A program made the translations under genes and the position numbers. A stretch of 64,000 bases of DNA from Microbacterium flavum (GTDB lineage: Bacteria > Actinomycetota > Actinomycetes > Actinomycetales > Microbacteriaceae). The stretch is from assembly GCF_018717645.1 (NCBI RefSeq), contig NZ_JAFLHG010000012.1:1-64000 (forward strand), in the 5' to 3' direction. Of the stretch, positions 17,523 through 25,419 are shown piece by piece (the first letter of the stretch is position 1; the number at the start of each line of letters is the position of its first letter). The notes under the pieces were generated by a model. It ran no database searches, was not told the DNA's origin, and worked only from the letters and a program-made list of their open reading frames with translations.

Positions 17523-19159
17523 CGCTCCCCGGCAATCCCGATGCGCTCGCCGAGCGCGCCGCCACGTACGTCACCTCCGCAAGCCGCATCGACCGCGCCG
17601 CAGCAGACCTCCGCGCCCTCGCCTATACGAGCACCGCCACCTCGCTCGACGCCATCCGTGAGAAGAGCGCCCGGGTCGCCGGCGACCTCGACGAGGCGCA
17701 CGGCCGCTACGCCGGCACCGCGAATGCGCTCGTGGAGTACGCGGCGGCATTGCGCTCCGCCCACACGAAGGCAGACCAGGCCGATGCCGCCGAGTCGACG
17801 GCTCAGGGCCATGCCGATCGCGCCGACACCCAGGTCGGCGCGCTGCAGCGCTACGTCCGCAATCTCGAGGATGCCGCGGCACCCGTCGGCACCATCGAAG
17901 AGGCCGAACGTCGCCTGCGGGACGCCGGGGCCGCGTCGCGCCGCTACGAGTCGGCGGTCAGCACGGCCCAGCAGGATCACGAGGCGGCACGCCGTGACAT
18001 GGAGGCTGCCGCGCAGCGCGCCATCTCGCTGATCAACGGTGCGATCGAGGCGACCAACGAGAGCTGGCTCGACCACGTCGGGAACTTCTTCGAAGACGTC
18101 GGCTCGTTCCTCGCCGACCTCGGAGCCTGGGTCGTCGAATTCCTGCAGAACCTGTGGGACGAGCTCCAGCGCCTCGTGGCCACCGTCCTCGCGGTTCTCG
18201 GAACCGTCCTGATCCTGGTCCTCGTCTACGCGCTGCTGTCGATGATCCCGGTGGTCGGCCCCCTCATCGCGGCGCTCGTCGTCGGCATCCTCGCGGGCTT
18301 CCTGCTCGGCAGCGTGCTCTCCGACGTCCTGAAGCCGACGCCCAAGGTCGATCGGTACACCCGCACGGACAGCGAGGAGGACCTCTACCGCGGCCAGCCC
18401 AGCAGCCTCGCCACGGCGCTCAAGGACGCGGGCTACGTCGACTCGCTCGGTCACATCTACACCTACGGGCCGGACGGCAAGGTGACGGGCGACAACGCCG
18501 ACGAATCGGTCATCAGCGTGACCAAGGTGGTCGATGCCGACGGGATCGTGCGATGGCGGGTGGCGCTGCCCAGCACCCAGGAGTGGCTGTCGCGCTTCAA
18601 CGGCGACCAGGGCGCCACGAACGACCTCGACAGCAACCTGGCCCTGATGCTCACGCCCTCCCTGCGGTCGCAGTACGAGCGGGCGGTCCTGGAGGCCATG
18701 CAGCAAGCCGGCGTCGGCGCCGATGACCCGGTGATGCTCGTCGGCTTCAGCCAGGGCGGCATCGTCGCCGGCCACATGGCCGCCTACAACTCCGACTACA
18801 ACTGGGACGCCGTCGTCGTGGCGGGCGCGCCGATCGACAGCATGCCCATCCCCCCGTCGACGACCGTCGTGTCGGTCCAGCACGAGTGGGATCCCGTGCC
18901 TCGTCTGGACACGGTGATCTCGGTCGGCCAGGACGGGTACGCCGTCCACGGGTCGAACTGGACGACGATCTCCGCTCCGTCGCCGCTCGCCGCGGAAGGC
19001 GTCGGCGGCATCCACCACGCTGCCGCCTACAACAGCACCCTGCAGAATCGGATCGGCCAGGTGCCCGCGAGCACACGCGACGAGCTCGACGCCTACTTCA
19101 TAGGTGACGACAACGCCTACGGTTACTCACAGAGCTACTACTCCTGGCAGGAAAGATGA
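17519..19159 (+). CDS. Putative type VII-secreted alpha/beta-hydrolase with N-terminal helical targeting region and membrane helices
   Basis: 546 aa. Residues 1-90 (LPGNPDALAERAATYV onward, ending ALVEYAAALRSAHTKADQA) have the heptad pattern of actinobacterial T7SS signal domains. Residues 90-190 are coiled-coil-like. About 195-215 form an amphipathic Trp/Phe-rich stretch, and two hydrophobic helices span about 218-270. Residues 285-546 form an alpha/beta-hydrolase: nucleophile S411 in VGFSQGG, likely acid D458 in HEWDPVP, and H499 or H500 in GGIHHAA, in the correct order for a triad. A lipase/esterase that reaches a membrane is plausible. It could instead be a housekeeping envelope esterase. 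Its stop overlaps the lipoprotein start. Confidence 0.6.
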   Translation: MTLPGNPDALAERAATYVTSASRIDRAAADLRALAYTSTATSLDAIREKSARVAGDLDEAHGRYAGTANALVEYAAALRSAHTKADQADAAESTAQGHADRADTQVGALQRYVRNLEDAAAPVGTIEEAERRLRDAGAASRRYESAVSTAQQDHEAARRDMEAAAQRAISLINGAIEATNESWLDHVGNFFEDVGSFLADLGAWVVEFLQNLWDELQRLVATVLAVLGTVLILVLVYALLSMIPVVGPLIAALVVGILAGFLLGSVLSDVLKPTPKVDRYTRTDSEEDLYRGQPSSLATALKDAGYVDSLGHIYTYGPDGKVTGDNADESVISVTKVVDADGIVRWRVALPSTQEWLSRFNGDQGATNDLDSNLALMLTPSLRSQYERAVLEAMQQAGVGADDPVMLVGFSQGGIVAGHMAAYNSDYNWDAVVVAGAPIDSMPIPPSTTVVSVQHEWDPVPRLDTVISVGQDGYAVHGSNWTTISAPSPLAAEGVGGIHHAAAYNSTLQNRIGQVPASTRDELDAYFIGDDNAYGYSQSYYSWQER

Positions 19160-19647
19160 TGACCGAACGACGCGCACCGCGACGCGCTGCGGCGATCCTC
19201 GCCGCCGCGCTCATCGCGATTCCTCTGGCCGCGTGCAGCGCGAGCCCGCCGCAGGACCCTGCGGCGACCACCCCCGCCCCGACCGAAGGAGCGCAGGACA
19301 TGCCCCTGCAGTCCGTCTACGATGCCGTGGGTGCCGCCGATCCCCGCGTCGACCGCGTCAGCACCGTCAAGCTCTCCCAGTCGGGGCCGACGGAGATGAT
19401 GACGGTCGTCGTGCGCATCCCCGGCGACGAGCCGGTGTCGACCGAGACCCTCGAGAACGTGCTGCGCGCGGCACGGGATGCCGCACCCGCCGGTGTCGGC
19501 GGCATCGAACTGCTCGCACGCCGATCCGAGAACCCGGACCAGCTGATCGATCTCGGCCCGGCGATCGAAGGACTGCCGGAGGGCGTCGTATACGTGTGGG
19601 TCGATCGCGGGCTGACGATGCTCTCCGACGCGCTCGCGAAGCTGTGA
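19156..19647 (+). CDS. Small lipoprotein of the hydrolase cassette (possible immunity or partner)
   Basis: 163 aa. The lipoprotein signal peptide has an Arg-rich n-region, a hydrophobic core AAAILAAALIAIPLA and lipobox LAAC with C27. The mature part starts with a Pro/Thr linker and then about 110 residues of mixed alpha/beta character, with repeated D-R-V-S and VVVRIPGDEP strands. I do not recognise the family. Its start overlaps the hydrolase stop (ATGATGA) and its stop overlaps the next start (GTGA). By analogy with staphylococcal secreted lipase/lipoprotein pairs, it could protect the cell envelope from the hydrolase, but nothing in the sequence proves this. Confidence 0.75.
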   Translation: MMTERRAPRRAAAILAAALIAIPLAACSASPPQDPAATTPAPTEGAQDMPLQSVYDAVGAADPRVDRVSTVKLSQSGPTEMMTVVVRIPGDEPVSTETLENVLRAARDAAPAGVGGIELLARRSENPDQLIDLGPAIEGLPEGVVYVWVDRGLTMLSDALAKL

Positions 19648-20291
19648 GCGCAGCGCCCCCACCGCGGCTCCTCTTCCGTCTGCTCGGCACATGGTGGGAG
19701 GTCGGCCTCGCCTCCGATGGGGCGTCGCGCGACTCGGCGGTCGAGATCGCGCGCAGCACCCTCGGGACGCGTGATCAGGAGGCGACGGCACGACGCCGTC
19801 TGCGTGAGAACATCGTCACCGCCGCGGCAGCGGCCCGAGAGGCGCACGCGACGCTCATGCTCCTGCAGACCGAGCTCGCGCCGGGCGATCCGATGTCGGC
19901 GTCGCTCACCGTGTACGACGACGACCGCTTCCGCATGAGCCCCGCGATCGGCACCGCCCCCGACCGTGTGCTCCGCGTCCTCGAAGAGAGCCTGCCGACG
20001 ATCGCACCGGGCCTCGCCCACACCGCCGTGCGGCGCCGCTTCGAGGGCGGCGAGGTCATACGGGTGCACCGCATCGACGAGACCGTTGAGAGCGAGGGCG
20101 GCCAGCAGTTCGTGCAGCGGCGTCTCGTCGCGCAGTACTGGTACCCGCAACCCGACACGAAGCGCCTCGTGCTCGTCGTGCTCTCCACTCCGCTCGGCGA
20201 CATCCCGCACACGCTGCTCTCCTACTTCGACGCCATCGTCGAGGTCTCCCGCTTCGTGGAGCGCCCCGCCGGCTCCGCGGACGAGAACTGA
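19644..20291 (+). CDS. Conserved-looking soluble protein of the hydrolase cassette, function unknown
   Basis: 215 aa, no signal peptide or membrane helix. An alpha/beta protein: an N-terminal LLFRLLGTWWEVGLASDG, a helical middle (RRRLRENIVTAAAAAREAHATLMLLQTEL), then several strands (SASLTVYDDDRFRM, RLVAQYWYPQPDTKRLVLVVLSTPLGD) and a C-terminal helix (LLSYFDAIVEVSRFVE). I do not recognise it. As the last member of the coupled cassette and the only other cytosolic one, it might be a substrate chaperone (EspG-like in role, not shown in sequence). GTG at 19644 overlaps the lipoprotein stop. Confidence 0.7.
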   Translation: MSAAPPPRLLFRLLGTWWEVGLASDGASRDSAVEIARSTLGTRDQEATARRRLRENIVTAAAAAREAHATLMLLQTELAPGDPMSASLTVYDDDRFRMSPAIGTAPDRVLRVLEESLPTIAPGLAHTAVRRRFEGGEVIRVHRIDETVESEGGQQFVQRRLVAQYWYPQPDTKRLVLVVLSTPLGDIPHTLLSYFDAIVEVSRFVERPAGSADEN

Positions 20292-20316
20292 CGCGCACGT
20301 CCCCGAGTCCGCCTCC

Positions 20317-20340
20317 GATCCCCGAGCGTGTCGAGGGGTC
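20317..20340. repeat. Dispersed CCCGAGC-TGTCGAGGGG-type repeat before hrpA
   Basis: GATCCCCGAGCGTGTCGAGG (20317-20336), continuing GGTC, is an imperfect palindrome. Its reverse complement matches 20881-20904 inside hrpA at about 17 of 24 positions. Similar CTTCGAC-CTCAGGG repeats are common in actinobacterial intergenic DNA. It runs up to the TACGAT hexamer (20342-20347) before the hrpA ATG. Confidence 0.5.
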
Positions 20341-20355
20341 GTACGATGGAGGGCT

Positions 20356-23300
20356 ATGCCCTCCCCCGAGCCCGTGATCTCCTACCCGCCGGAGCTGCCC
20401 GTCAGCGCCGCGCGGGACGAGATCGCGCGCGCGATCGCGGGCCACCAGGTCGTGATCGTCGCCGGCGCGACCGGGTCGGGCAAGACGACGCAGCTGCCCA
20501 AGATCTGCCTCGAGCTGGGCCGCACCTCGATCGCCCACACCCAGCCCCGCCGGATCGCGGCGCGCACGATCGCCGAGCGGATCGCGCACGAGCTGCAGGT
20601 GCCCCTCGGCGGGGCGGTCGGCTACAAGGTGCGCTTCACCGACCAGGTCTCGGCCGACACGAAGATCGCGCTCGTCACCGACGGGATCCTGCTCAACGAG
20701 ATCCACCGCGACCGACTCCTGCGCCGCTACGACACGATCATCGTCGACGAGGCGCACGAGCGGTCTCTCAACATCGACTTCCTGCTCGGGTACCTCGCGC
20801 GCATCCTGCCGGAGCGGCCGGATCTCAAGGTGATCATCACCTCGGCCACGATCGACCCGGAGAGCTTCGCACAGCACTTCGCGACCCTTCGACCGGCTGA
20901 GGGGCCGGAACCGGCGGCGCTGGCTCAGGGGTCGGTGCGGGCGGATCGGGGACCGGTGCCGGCGACTCAAGAATCGGAGCGGGAGCGGGTGCCCGCGCCC
21001 ATCGTCGAGGTGTCGGGGCGCACCTACCCGGTCGAGATCCGGTACCGCGGACGGGTCGACGACGCCGCGGAAGGTGCGGGGGATGACGTCGACGGTCTGA
21101 CGGAGGCCCTGCGCGAGCTGGACCGCGAAGCGGACGGCGACGTCCTGGTGTTCCTGCCCGGCGAGGCGGAAATCCGGGATGCCATGGATGCCGTCCGCGG
21201 CATGTACGCGAAGGATGCCCGGCCCACCGAGGTTCTTCCGCTCTACGGACGGCTTTCGGCCGCCGAGCAGCATCGGGTGTTCGAGCCCTCCGGGGTCGCC
21301 GGAGTGCGTCGGCGCGTCATCCTCGCGACGAACGTCGCGGAGACGAGCCTCACGGTCCCCGGCATCCGGTACGTCATCGACGCGGGGACGGCGCGCATCT
21401 CGCGCTACAGCGCACGCACGAAGATCCAGCAGCTGCCCATCGAGGCGATCTCGCAGGCCTCGGCCCAGCAGCGGTCGGGCCGCGCCGGGCGCACGTCGGA
21501 CGGCATCGCGATCCGCCTGTACTCGGAGGACGACTTCCTCGCGCGCCCCGAGTACACCGAGCCGGAGATCCTCCGTACCTCACTCGCGTCCGTCATCCTG
21601 CAGATGCTCGCCCTCGGCTTCGGCGACATCGAGGAGTTCCCGTTCCTCACGAAGCCCGACAGTCGCGGGGTGAAGGCGGCGTTCGAGCTGCTCACCGAGC
21701 TCCGCGCGGTGACCGTCGACGGCGGCGCGCGCCGTCTGACGAAGATCGGCCGGGAGATCGCTCGCCTGCCGATCGACCCGCGCTTCGCGCGGATGCTGCT
21801 CGAAGCGCGCCGGATGGAGGTCCTCCCTCCGGTCCTCGCGATCGTGGCCGGCCTCTCGATCCAGGACGTCCGCGAGCGCCCCTCCGCCGAGGACGGCTCC
21901 GCCCGTGCGGAAGCCGACCGCCTGCACGCCCGCTTCGCGGACCCGACGAGCGACTTCCTGGCGCTCCTGAACCTGTGGAACCACCTGCAGGAGCAGCAGC
22001 GAGAACTCGGCTCGAGCGCGTTCCGTCGCGCCTGCCGCTCCGAATTCCTCAACTATGTACGCGTGCGGGAATGGTTCGACGTGCACCGTCAGCTGCGCCA
22101 GCTGCTCGGTGTGCGGGGCGAGCCCTCGGCGGGCTCGGAGAGCGGAAGCGACCCCGCGCGGGTGCACCAGGCGATCCTGTCCGGACTGCTCTCGCACATC
22201 GGCATCCTCGATACGCGATCCCTCGCGAAGTCGAAGCCCGGCGACAAGCGCAAGCCCGTCGCCGCGTATCGCGGCGCGCGGGGGGCGAACTTCGCGATCT
22301 TCCCCGGATCGGCCCTGCGCAAGGCCTCCCCCGATGCGGTCATGGCAGCCGAGCTGGTCGAGACCTCGCGCCTGTACGCGCGCACGGTCGCCGCGATCGA
22401 TCCGGCGTGGGCTGAAGGGCCCGCCGGCGACCTCGCGCATCGGAGCCTGAGCGATCCGCACTGGTCGAAGGATGCCGGGGCAGCCGTGGCCGCCGAGAAG
22501 GTCACTTTGTTCGGCCTCGAGATCATTCCCCGCCGCCGGGTGCAGTTGTCCCGCATCGACCGCCCGCTCGCCCGCGAGCTGTTCTTGCGGCACGCGCTCA
22601 CCGACGGCGAGTGGAACTCCGCGCACCTGGACAAGCGGCTCACCGCGTTCGAGAGGCGCAACCTCGAACTGCGCCGCCGGCTGGAGAAGGTCGAGGAGCG
22701 CGAGCGACGCCGCGACATCCTCGCCGGCGACGAAGCGGTCTTCTCCTTCTACGACGCGCGCGTCCCACACGACGTGTTCGACGTGCGCTCGTTCGAGACG
22801 TGGTGGCGCGAGGCATCCGCGCGCACACCACGCCTCCTCGATCTCAGCGAGGCCGACCTTCGCGAAGGATCCGGGCGTTCCGACGAGCGGGACTTCCCGG
22901 GGCGCTGGCAGCAGGGCGACCAGGTGCTCTCCCTCGCCTACCGATTCGAGCCCGGTGCCCCGGACGACGGGGTGAGCGTCGTCGTTCCCTTGCCGCTCCT
23001 GGCCGCGCTCCGCCCCGACGGATTCGACTGGCAGGTGCCCGGCCTTCGGGCCGAGCTGATCACCGCGCTCCTGCGCGCCCTTCCCAAGGGGATCCGCCGC
23101 CACGTCGTGCCCGCCGCCGACTGGGCGGCGCGGCTCGGCGACGAGCTCCGGGGCGCGGGACCCGAGGATCACGACGGCCTTCCGGCCCAGACGCTCACCG
23201 CGGCGCTCGCCGCGCGCATCCAGCCCGTCGCCAATCAGCCCGTGACCGCGGCGGACTTCGAACTCGAGCGCGTACCGGCCCACCTCACGGTGACGTTCCG

Positions 23301-24411
23301 CGCCGTCGACCACCGCGGGCGGACCGTCGGCTCCTCGCACGACCTCGCCGACCTTCAGCGGAGCCTCGCGGGTCGCGCGCGCGAGCAGGTCGCCCGCACG
23401 CTGACATCGCCGCGGAACCCGCCGGGCTCCGCCGAACCGCGTCCCACAAACGGTCGTTCCGGCGGGTCCGAAACAGCCGTTTCGGGGACACCGCGTGCCC
23501 AGAGTGGGACGACCCCGGGCGGAGCGGGCGCGGGCGGTATCGCGGAGCGGTCGGGGATCACCTCCTGGGATGTCGGCACCCTGCCGGACGTGGTCGACAC
23601 GCGCGTCGCCGGGGGCGTCGTCCGCGGCTATCCCGCGCTCGTCGATGAGAAGGATGCCGTCGCCCTCCGCATCGAGTCGACGCCCGAGCGCGCGGCTCGG
23701 CTCACCCACGCGGGCGTCCGGCGGCTCCTCCTGCTCGCCGTGCCCTCCCCCACCGCCTACGTCCTCGACCATCTGACCGCCGCGGAGAAGCTGTCGCTCG
23801 CCACATCCCCCTACCCCTCCGCGAAGGCCCTCATCGAGGACGCCCGCGTGGCCGTCGCCGATGCCGTCCTGGCGCGGACGGCCCCGCAGGGCGTCCGCAC
23901 GCCGGATCAGTTCGCCGCGGTGCGCGATGCGCTGTCGGCCGGGATCGTCGACGAGCTGTTCGCCGCCGTATCGCTCGCCGCGCGCATCCTCGTGCTCCAG
24001 CGAGATGTCGAACGGGCGGTCAAGGGACAGAACTCCATGGCCCTCCTCGCCGCGCTCGGCGACGTGAAGACCCAGCTCGCGGGGCTCGTCTTCCCCGGCT
24101 TCATCGCCCGCACGGGGCTCGCCCGCCTCGCGCACCTCCCGCGCTACCTCGAGGGCGCCCTCCTGCGCGTGCGCACTCTCGCCGACGCCCCCGGCCGCGA
24201 CCGCCAGCGCCTGACGGAGTTCGAGCGCGCCGCTGCCGCGTACGCCGAGGCGGGCGGCACGATCCCGGCGGCCCCGGATGCCGCGGCGCACCTCGTGCAC
24301 GCCCGGTGGCTCCTCGAGGAGTACCGCGTGAGCCTGTTCGCCCAGCAGCTCGGAACGGCCGAACCGGTGTCCGCGCAGCGCATCACCAAGGCTCTCGCGG
24401 GCCGCGGCTGA
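20356..24411 (+). CDS. hrpA: ATP-dependent RNA helicase HrpA (DEAH box)
   Basis: Large DEAH/RHA-family helicase of 1351 aa, close to the usual HrpA length. Motif I is GATGSGKTTQ (about residue 37), motif Ia QPRRIAARTIAERIA, motif II DEAHERS, motif III TSATIDP, motif V TNVAETSLTVPGIRYVIDAG and motif VI QQRSGRAGR. HA2, OB and a long DUF3418 C-terminal region follow. Two stretches look inserted: residues about 176-214 between the motif III domain and VEVSGRTYPVE, and about 1029-1053 (Ser/Gly/Pro-rich). Both are encoded by repeat DNA and keep the frame. ATG at 20356 has GGAGGG just upstream. HrpA acts on mRNA/ribosomes; its target is unknown here. Confidence 0.95.
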   Translation: MPSPEPVISYPPELPVSAARDEIARAIAGHQVVIVAGATGSGKTTQLPKICLELGRTSIAHTQPRRIAARTIAERIAHELQVPLGGAVGYKVRFTDQVSADTKIALVTDGILLNEIHRDRLLRRYDTIIVDEAHERSLNIDFLLGYLARILPERPDLKVIITSATIDPESFAQHFATLRPAEGPEPAALAQGSVRADRGPVPATQESERERVPAPIVEVSGRTYPVEIRYRGRVDDAAEGAGDDVDGLTEALRELDREADGDVLVFLPGEAEIRDAMDAVRGMYAKDARPTEVLPLYGRLSAAEQHRVFEPSGVAGVRRRVILATNVAETSLTVPGIRYVIDAGTARISRYSARTKIQQLPIEAISQASAQQRSGRAGRTSDGIAIRLYSEDDFLARPEYTEPEILRTSLASVILQMLALGFGDIEEFPFLTKPDSRGVKAAFELLTELRAVTVDGGARRLTKIGREIARLPIDPRFARMLLEARRMEVLPPVLAIVAGLSIQDVRERPSAEDGSARAEADRLHARFADPTSDFLALLNLWNHLQEQQRELGSSAFRRACRSEFLNYVRVREWFDVHRQLRQLLGVRGEPSAGSESGSDPARVHQAILSGLLSHIGILDTRSLAKSKPGDKRKPVAAYRGARGANFAIFPGSALRKASPDAVMAAELVETSRLYARTVAAIDPAWAEGPAGDLAHRSLSDPHWSKDAGAAVAAEKVTLFGLEIIPRRRVQLSRIDRPLARELFLRHALTDGEWNSAHLDKRLTAFERRNLELRRRLEKVEERERRRDILAGDEAVFSFYDARVPHDVFDVRSFETWWREASARTPRLLDLSEADLREGSGRSDERDFPGRWQQGDQVLSLAYRFEPGAPDDGVSVVVPLPLLAALRPDGFDWQVPGLRAELITALLRALPKGIRRHVVPAADWAARLGDELRGAGPEDHDGLPAQTLTAALAARIQPVANQPVTAADFELERVPAHLTVTFRAVDHRGRTVGSSHDLADLQRSLAGRAREQVARTLTSPRNPPGSAEPRPTNGRSGGSETAVSGTPRAQSGTTPGGAGAGGIAERSGITSWDVGTLPDVVDTRVAGGVVRGYPALVDEKDAVALRIESTPERAARLTHAGVRRLLLLAVPSPTAYVLDHLTAAEKLSLATSPYPSAKALIEDARVAVADAVLARTAPQGVRTPDQFAAVRDALSAGIVDELFAAVSLAARILVLQRDVERAVKGQNSMALLAALGDVKTQLAGLVFPGFIARTGLARLAHLPRYLEGALLRVRTLADAPGRDRQRLTEFERAAAAYAEAGGTIPAAPDAAAHLVHARWLLEEYRVSLFAQQLGTAEPVSAQRITKALAGRG
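20881..20990. repeat. Repeat-derived in-frame insertion in hrpA (first)
   Basis: GACCCTTCGACCGGCTGAGG starts at about 20883, followed by several GGCTCAGGGGTCGG-like and CGGGGACCGGTGCCGG-like pieces. It is related to the repeat at 20317-20340. The encoded 39 residues are Ala/Glu/Pro/Arg-rich and interrupt a normally short linker of the helicase core. Confidence 0.5.
23441..23510. repeat. Second copy of the GTCCCA/TGGGAC element, inside hrpA
   Basis: GTCCCAC at 23441, GGGGACA at 23484 (+43) and TGGGACG at 23505 (+64). These offsets are identical to those of the element at 5503 between tatD and metG, and the intervening bases are alike (GGTCGTT, CGAA-CAGCC). It encodes residues about 1029-1052 of HrpA without breaking the frame. 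Confidence 0.7.
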
Positions 24412-24464
24412 TCTCCACGGCGGCAGGCCCCGCCCCCGCGGCCTCCCCGTAGGGTGGAAGGACT

Positions 24465-25406
24465 ATGAGCAGCGCCATCGCCTACACCGAGCTCGGAGGG
24501 CCGGAGGTCCTCACCCTCATCGACATCGATGTCCCCGCGCCCGGCCCGGGCGAGGTCGCCGTCCGCGTGGAGGCGGTGGGCGTCAACCCACTCGACCTCA
24601 AGCTGCGGGCGGGTCTGCGCCCGTCTCCCCCGATCACCGAGCCCCGGCGGGTCGGATCGGATGCCGCCGGTGTCGTCATCGCCGTGGGTGAGGGCACCGA
24701 GGGCTTCCGTCCGGGCGATGCCGTCATCGTGAGCGGAGCCCGAGGCGCCTACGCGACGGATCTCGTCGTTCCCGCGGACGCCCTCGTCCGCCGCCCGGGG
24801 AACGTCAGCGCCGCGCAGGGCGCAGCCCTCGGCATCCCCGTCGGCACCGCGTACCAGACCGTCCGCTCGCTCGCGGTCGGGCCGGAGGACACCGTCCTCG
24901 TGCACGCCGCCTCGGGCTCGGTCGGCCAGGCCGTCGTGCAGTTCGCGCGGCTGTACGGGGCGACCGTCCTGGGCACGACGAGCGACCGCCGCGCCGACCG
25001 GGTGAGCGCTCTGGGCGCGACGCCCCTCCCGTACGGTCCCGGCGTCGTGGACCGGGTCCGCGATCTCGCCCCCGGGGGCATCACCGTCGCGATCGACCTC
25101 GTCGGCACCGACGAGGCGCTCGACCAGTCGATCGCGCTCGTCGCGGACAAGAGCCGGATCGCGACGCTCGTGCGCGGCGCGGACGCCGCGGGCCTCGGCA
25201 TCCGCGCCTTCAGCGGAGGCAGCCCCCAGCCCCTCACCGATCAGGAGATCGCCTGGCGCAAGGAGGCGATCCCCGTCGCCGCCGCTCTCATCGCCGCCGG
25301 GGCCTTCTCGGTCGAGATCGGCCCCGAGATCCCCCTCGAGGATGCCGCCGAGGCGCATCGACTCGTCGAGAAGGGCGCGGACGGCAAGGTCGTGCTCCTC
25401 CCCTGA
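24465..25406 (+). CDS. NADPH:quinone reductase-like zinc-independent alcohol dehydrogenase family protein
   Basis: MDR-superfamily oxidoreductase of 313 aa. A GroES-like N-domain begins AYTELGGPEVLTLIDIDVP, with NPLDLKLRAG and VGSDAAGVV. The NADP-binding turn is ASGSVGQAV (about residue 150), in HAASGSVGQAVVQFARLYGATVLGTTS. The zinc-ligand cysteines of true alcohol dehydrogenases are absent, so it belongs to the quinone oxidoreductase/enoyl-reductase-like branch. ATG is preceded by GGAAGG and a TAGGGT hexamer. It is 13 nt upstream of a Gfo/Idh-type gene in the same direction. Substrate unknown. Confidence 0.88.
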   Translation: MSSAIAYTELGGPEVLTLIDIDVPAPGPGEVAVRVEAVGVNPLDLKLRAGLRPSPPITEPRRVGSDAAGVVIAVGEGTEGFRPGDAVIVSGARGAYATDLVVPADALVRRPGNVSAAQGAALGIPVGTAYQTVRSLAVGPEDTVLVHAASGSVGQAVVQFARLYGATVLGTTSDRRADRVSALGATPLPYGPGVVDRVRDLAPGGITVAIDLVGTDEALDQSIALVADKSRIATLVRGADAAGLGIRAFSGGSPQPLTDQEIAWRKEAIPVAAALIAAGAFSVEIGPEIPLEDAAEAHRLVEKGADGKVVLLP

Positions 25407-25419
25407 GTAGGCTCGGACC

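Noticed and set aside
17519..19159. Reading the second cassette gene as a classical LXG or WXG toxin
   Set aside because: There is no L-x-G or clear W-x-G motif in its N-terminus; only the helical pattern resembles the T7SS signal domains. I therefore keep the secretion link as inference.
21580..24300. 906-codon minus-strand open frame
   Set aside because: Antisense to hrpA, low-complexity product, no ribosome site.
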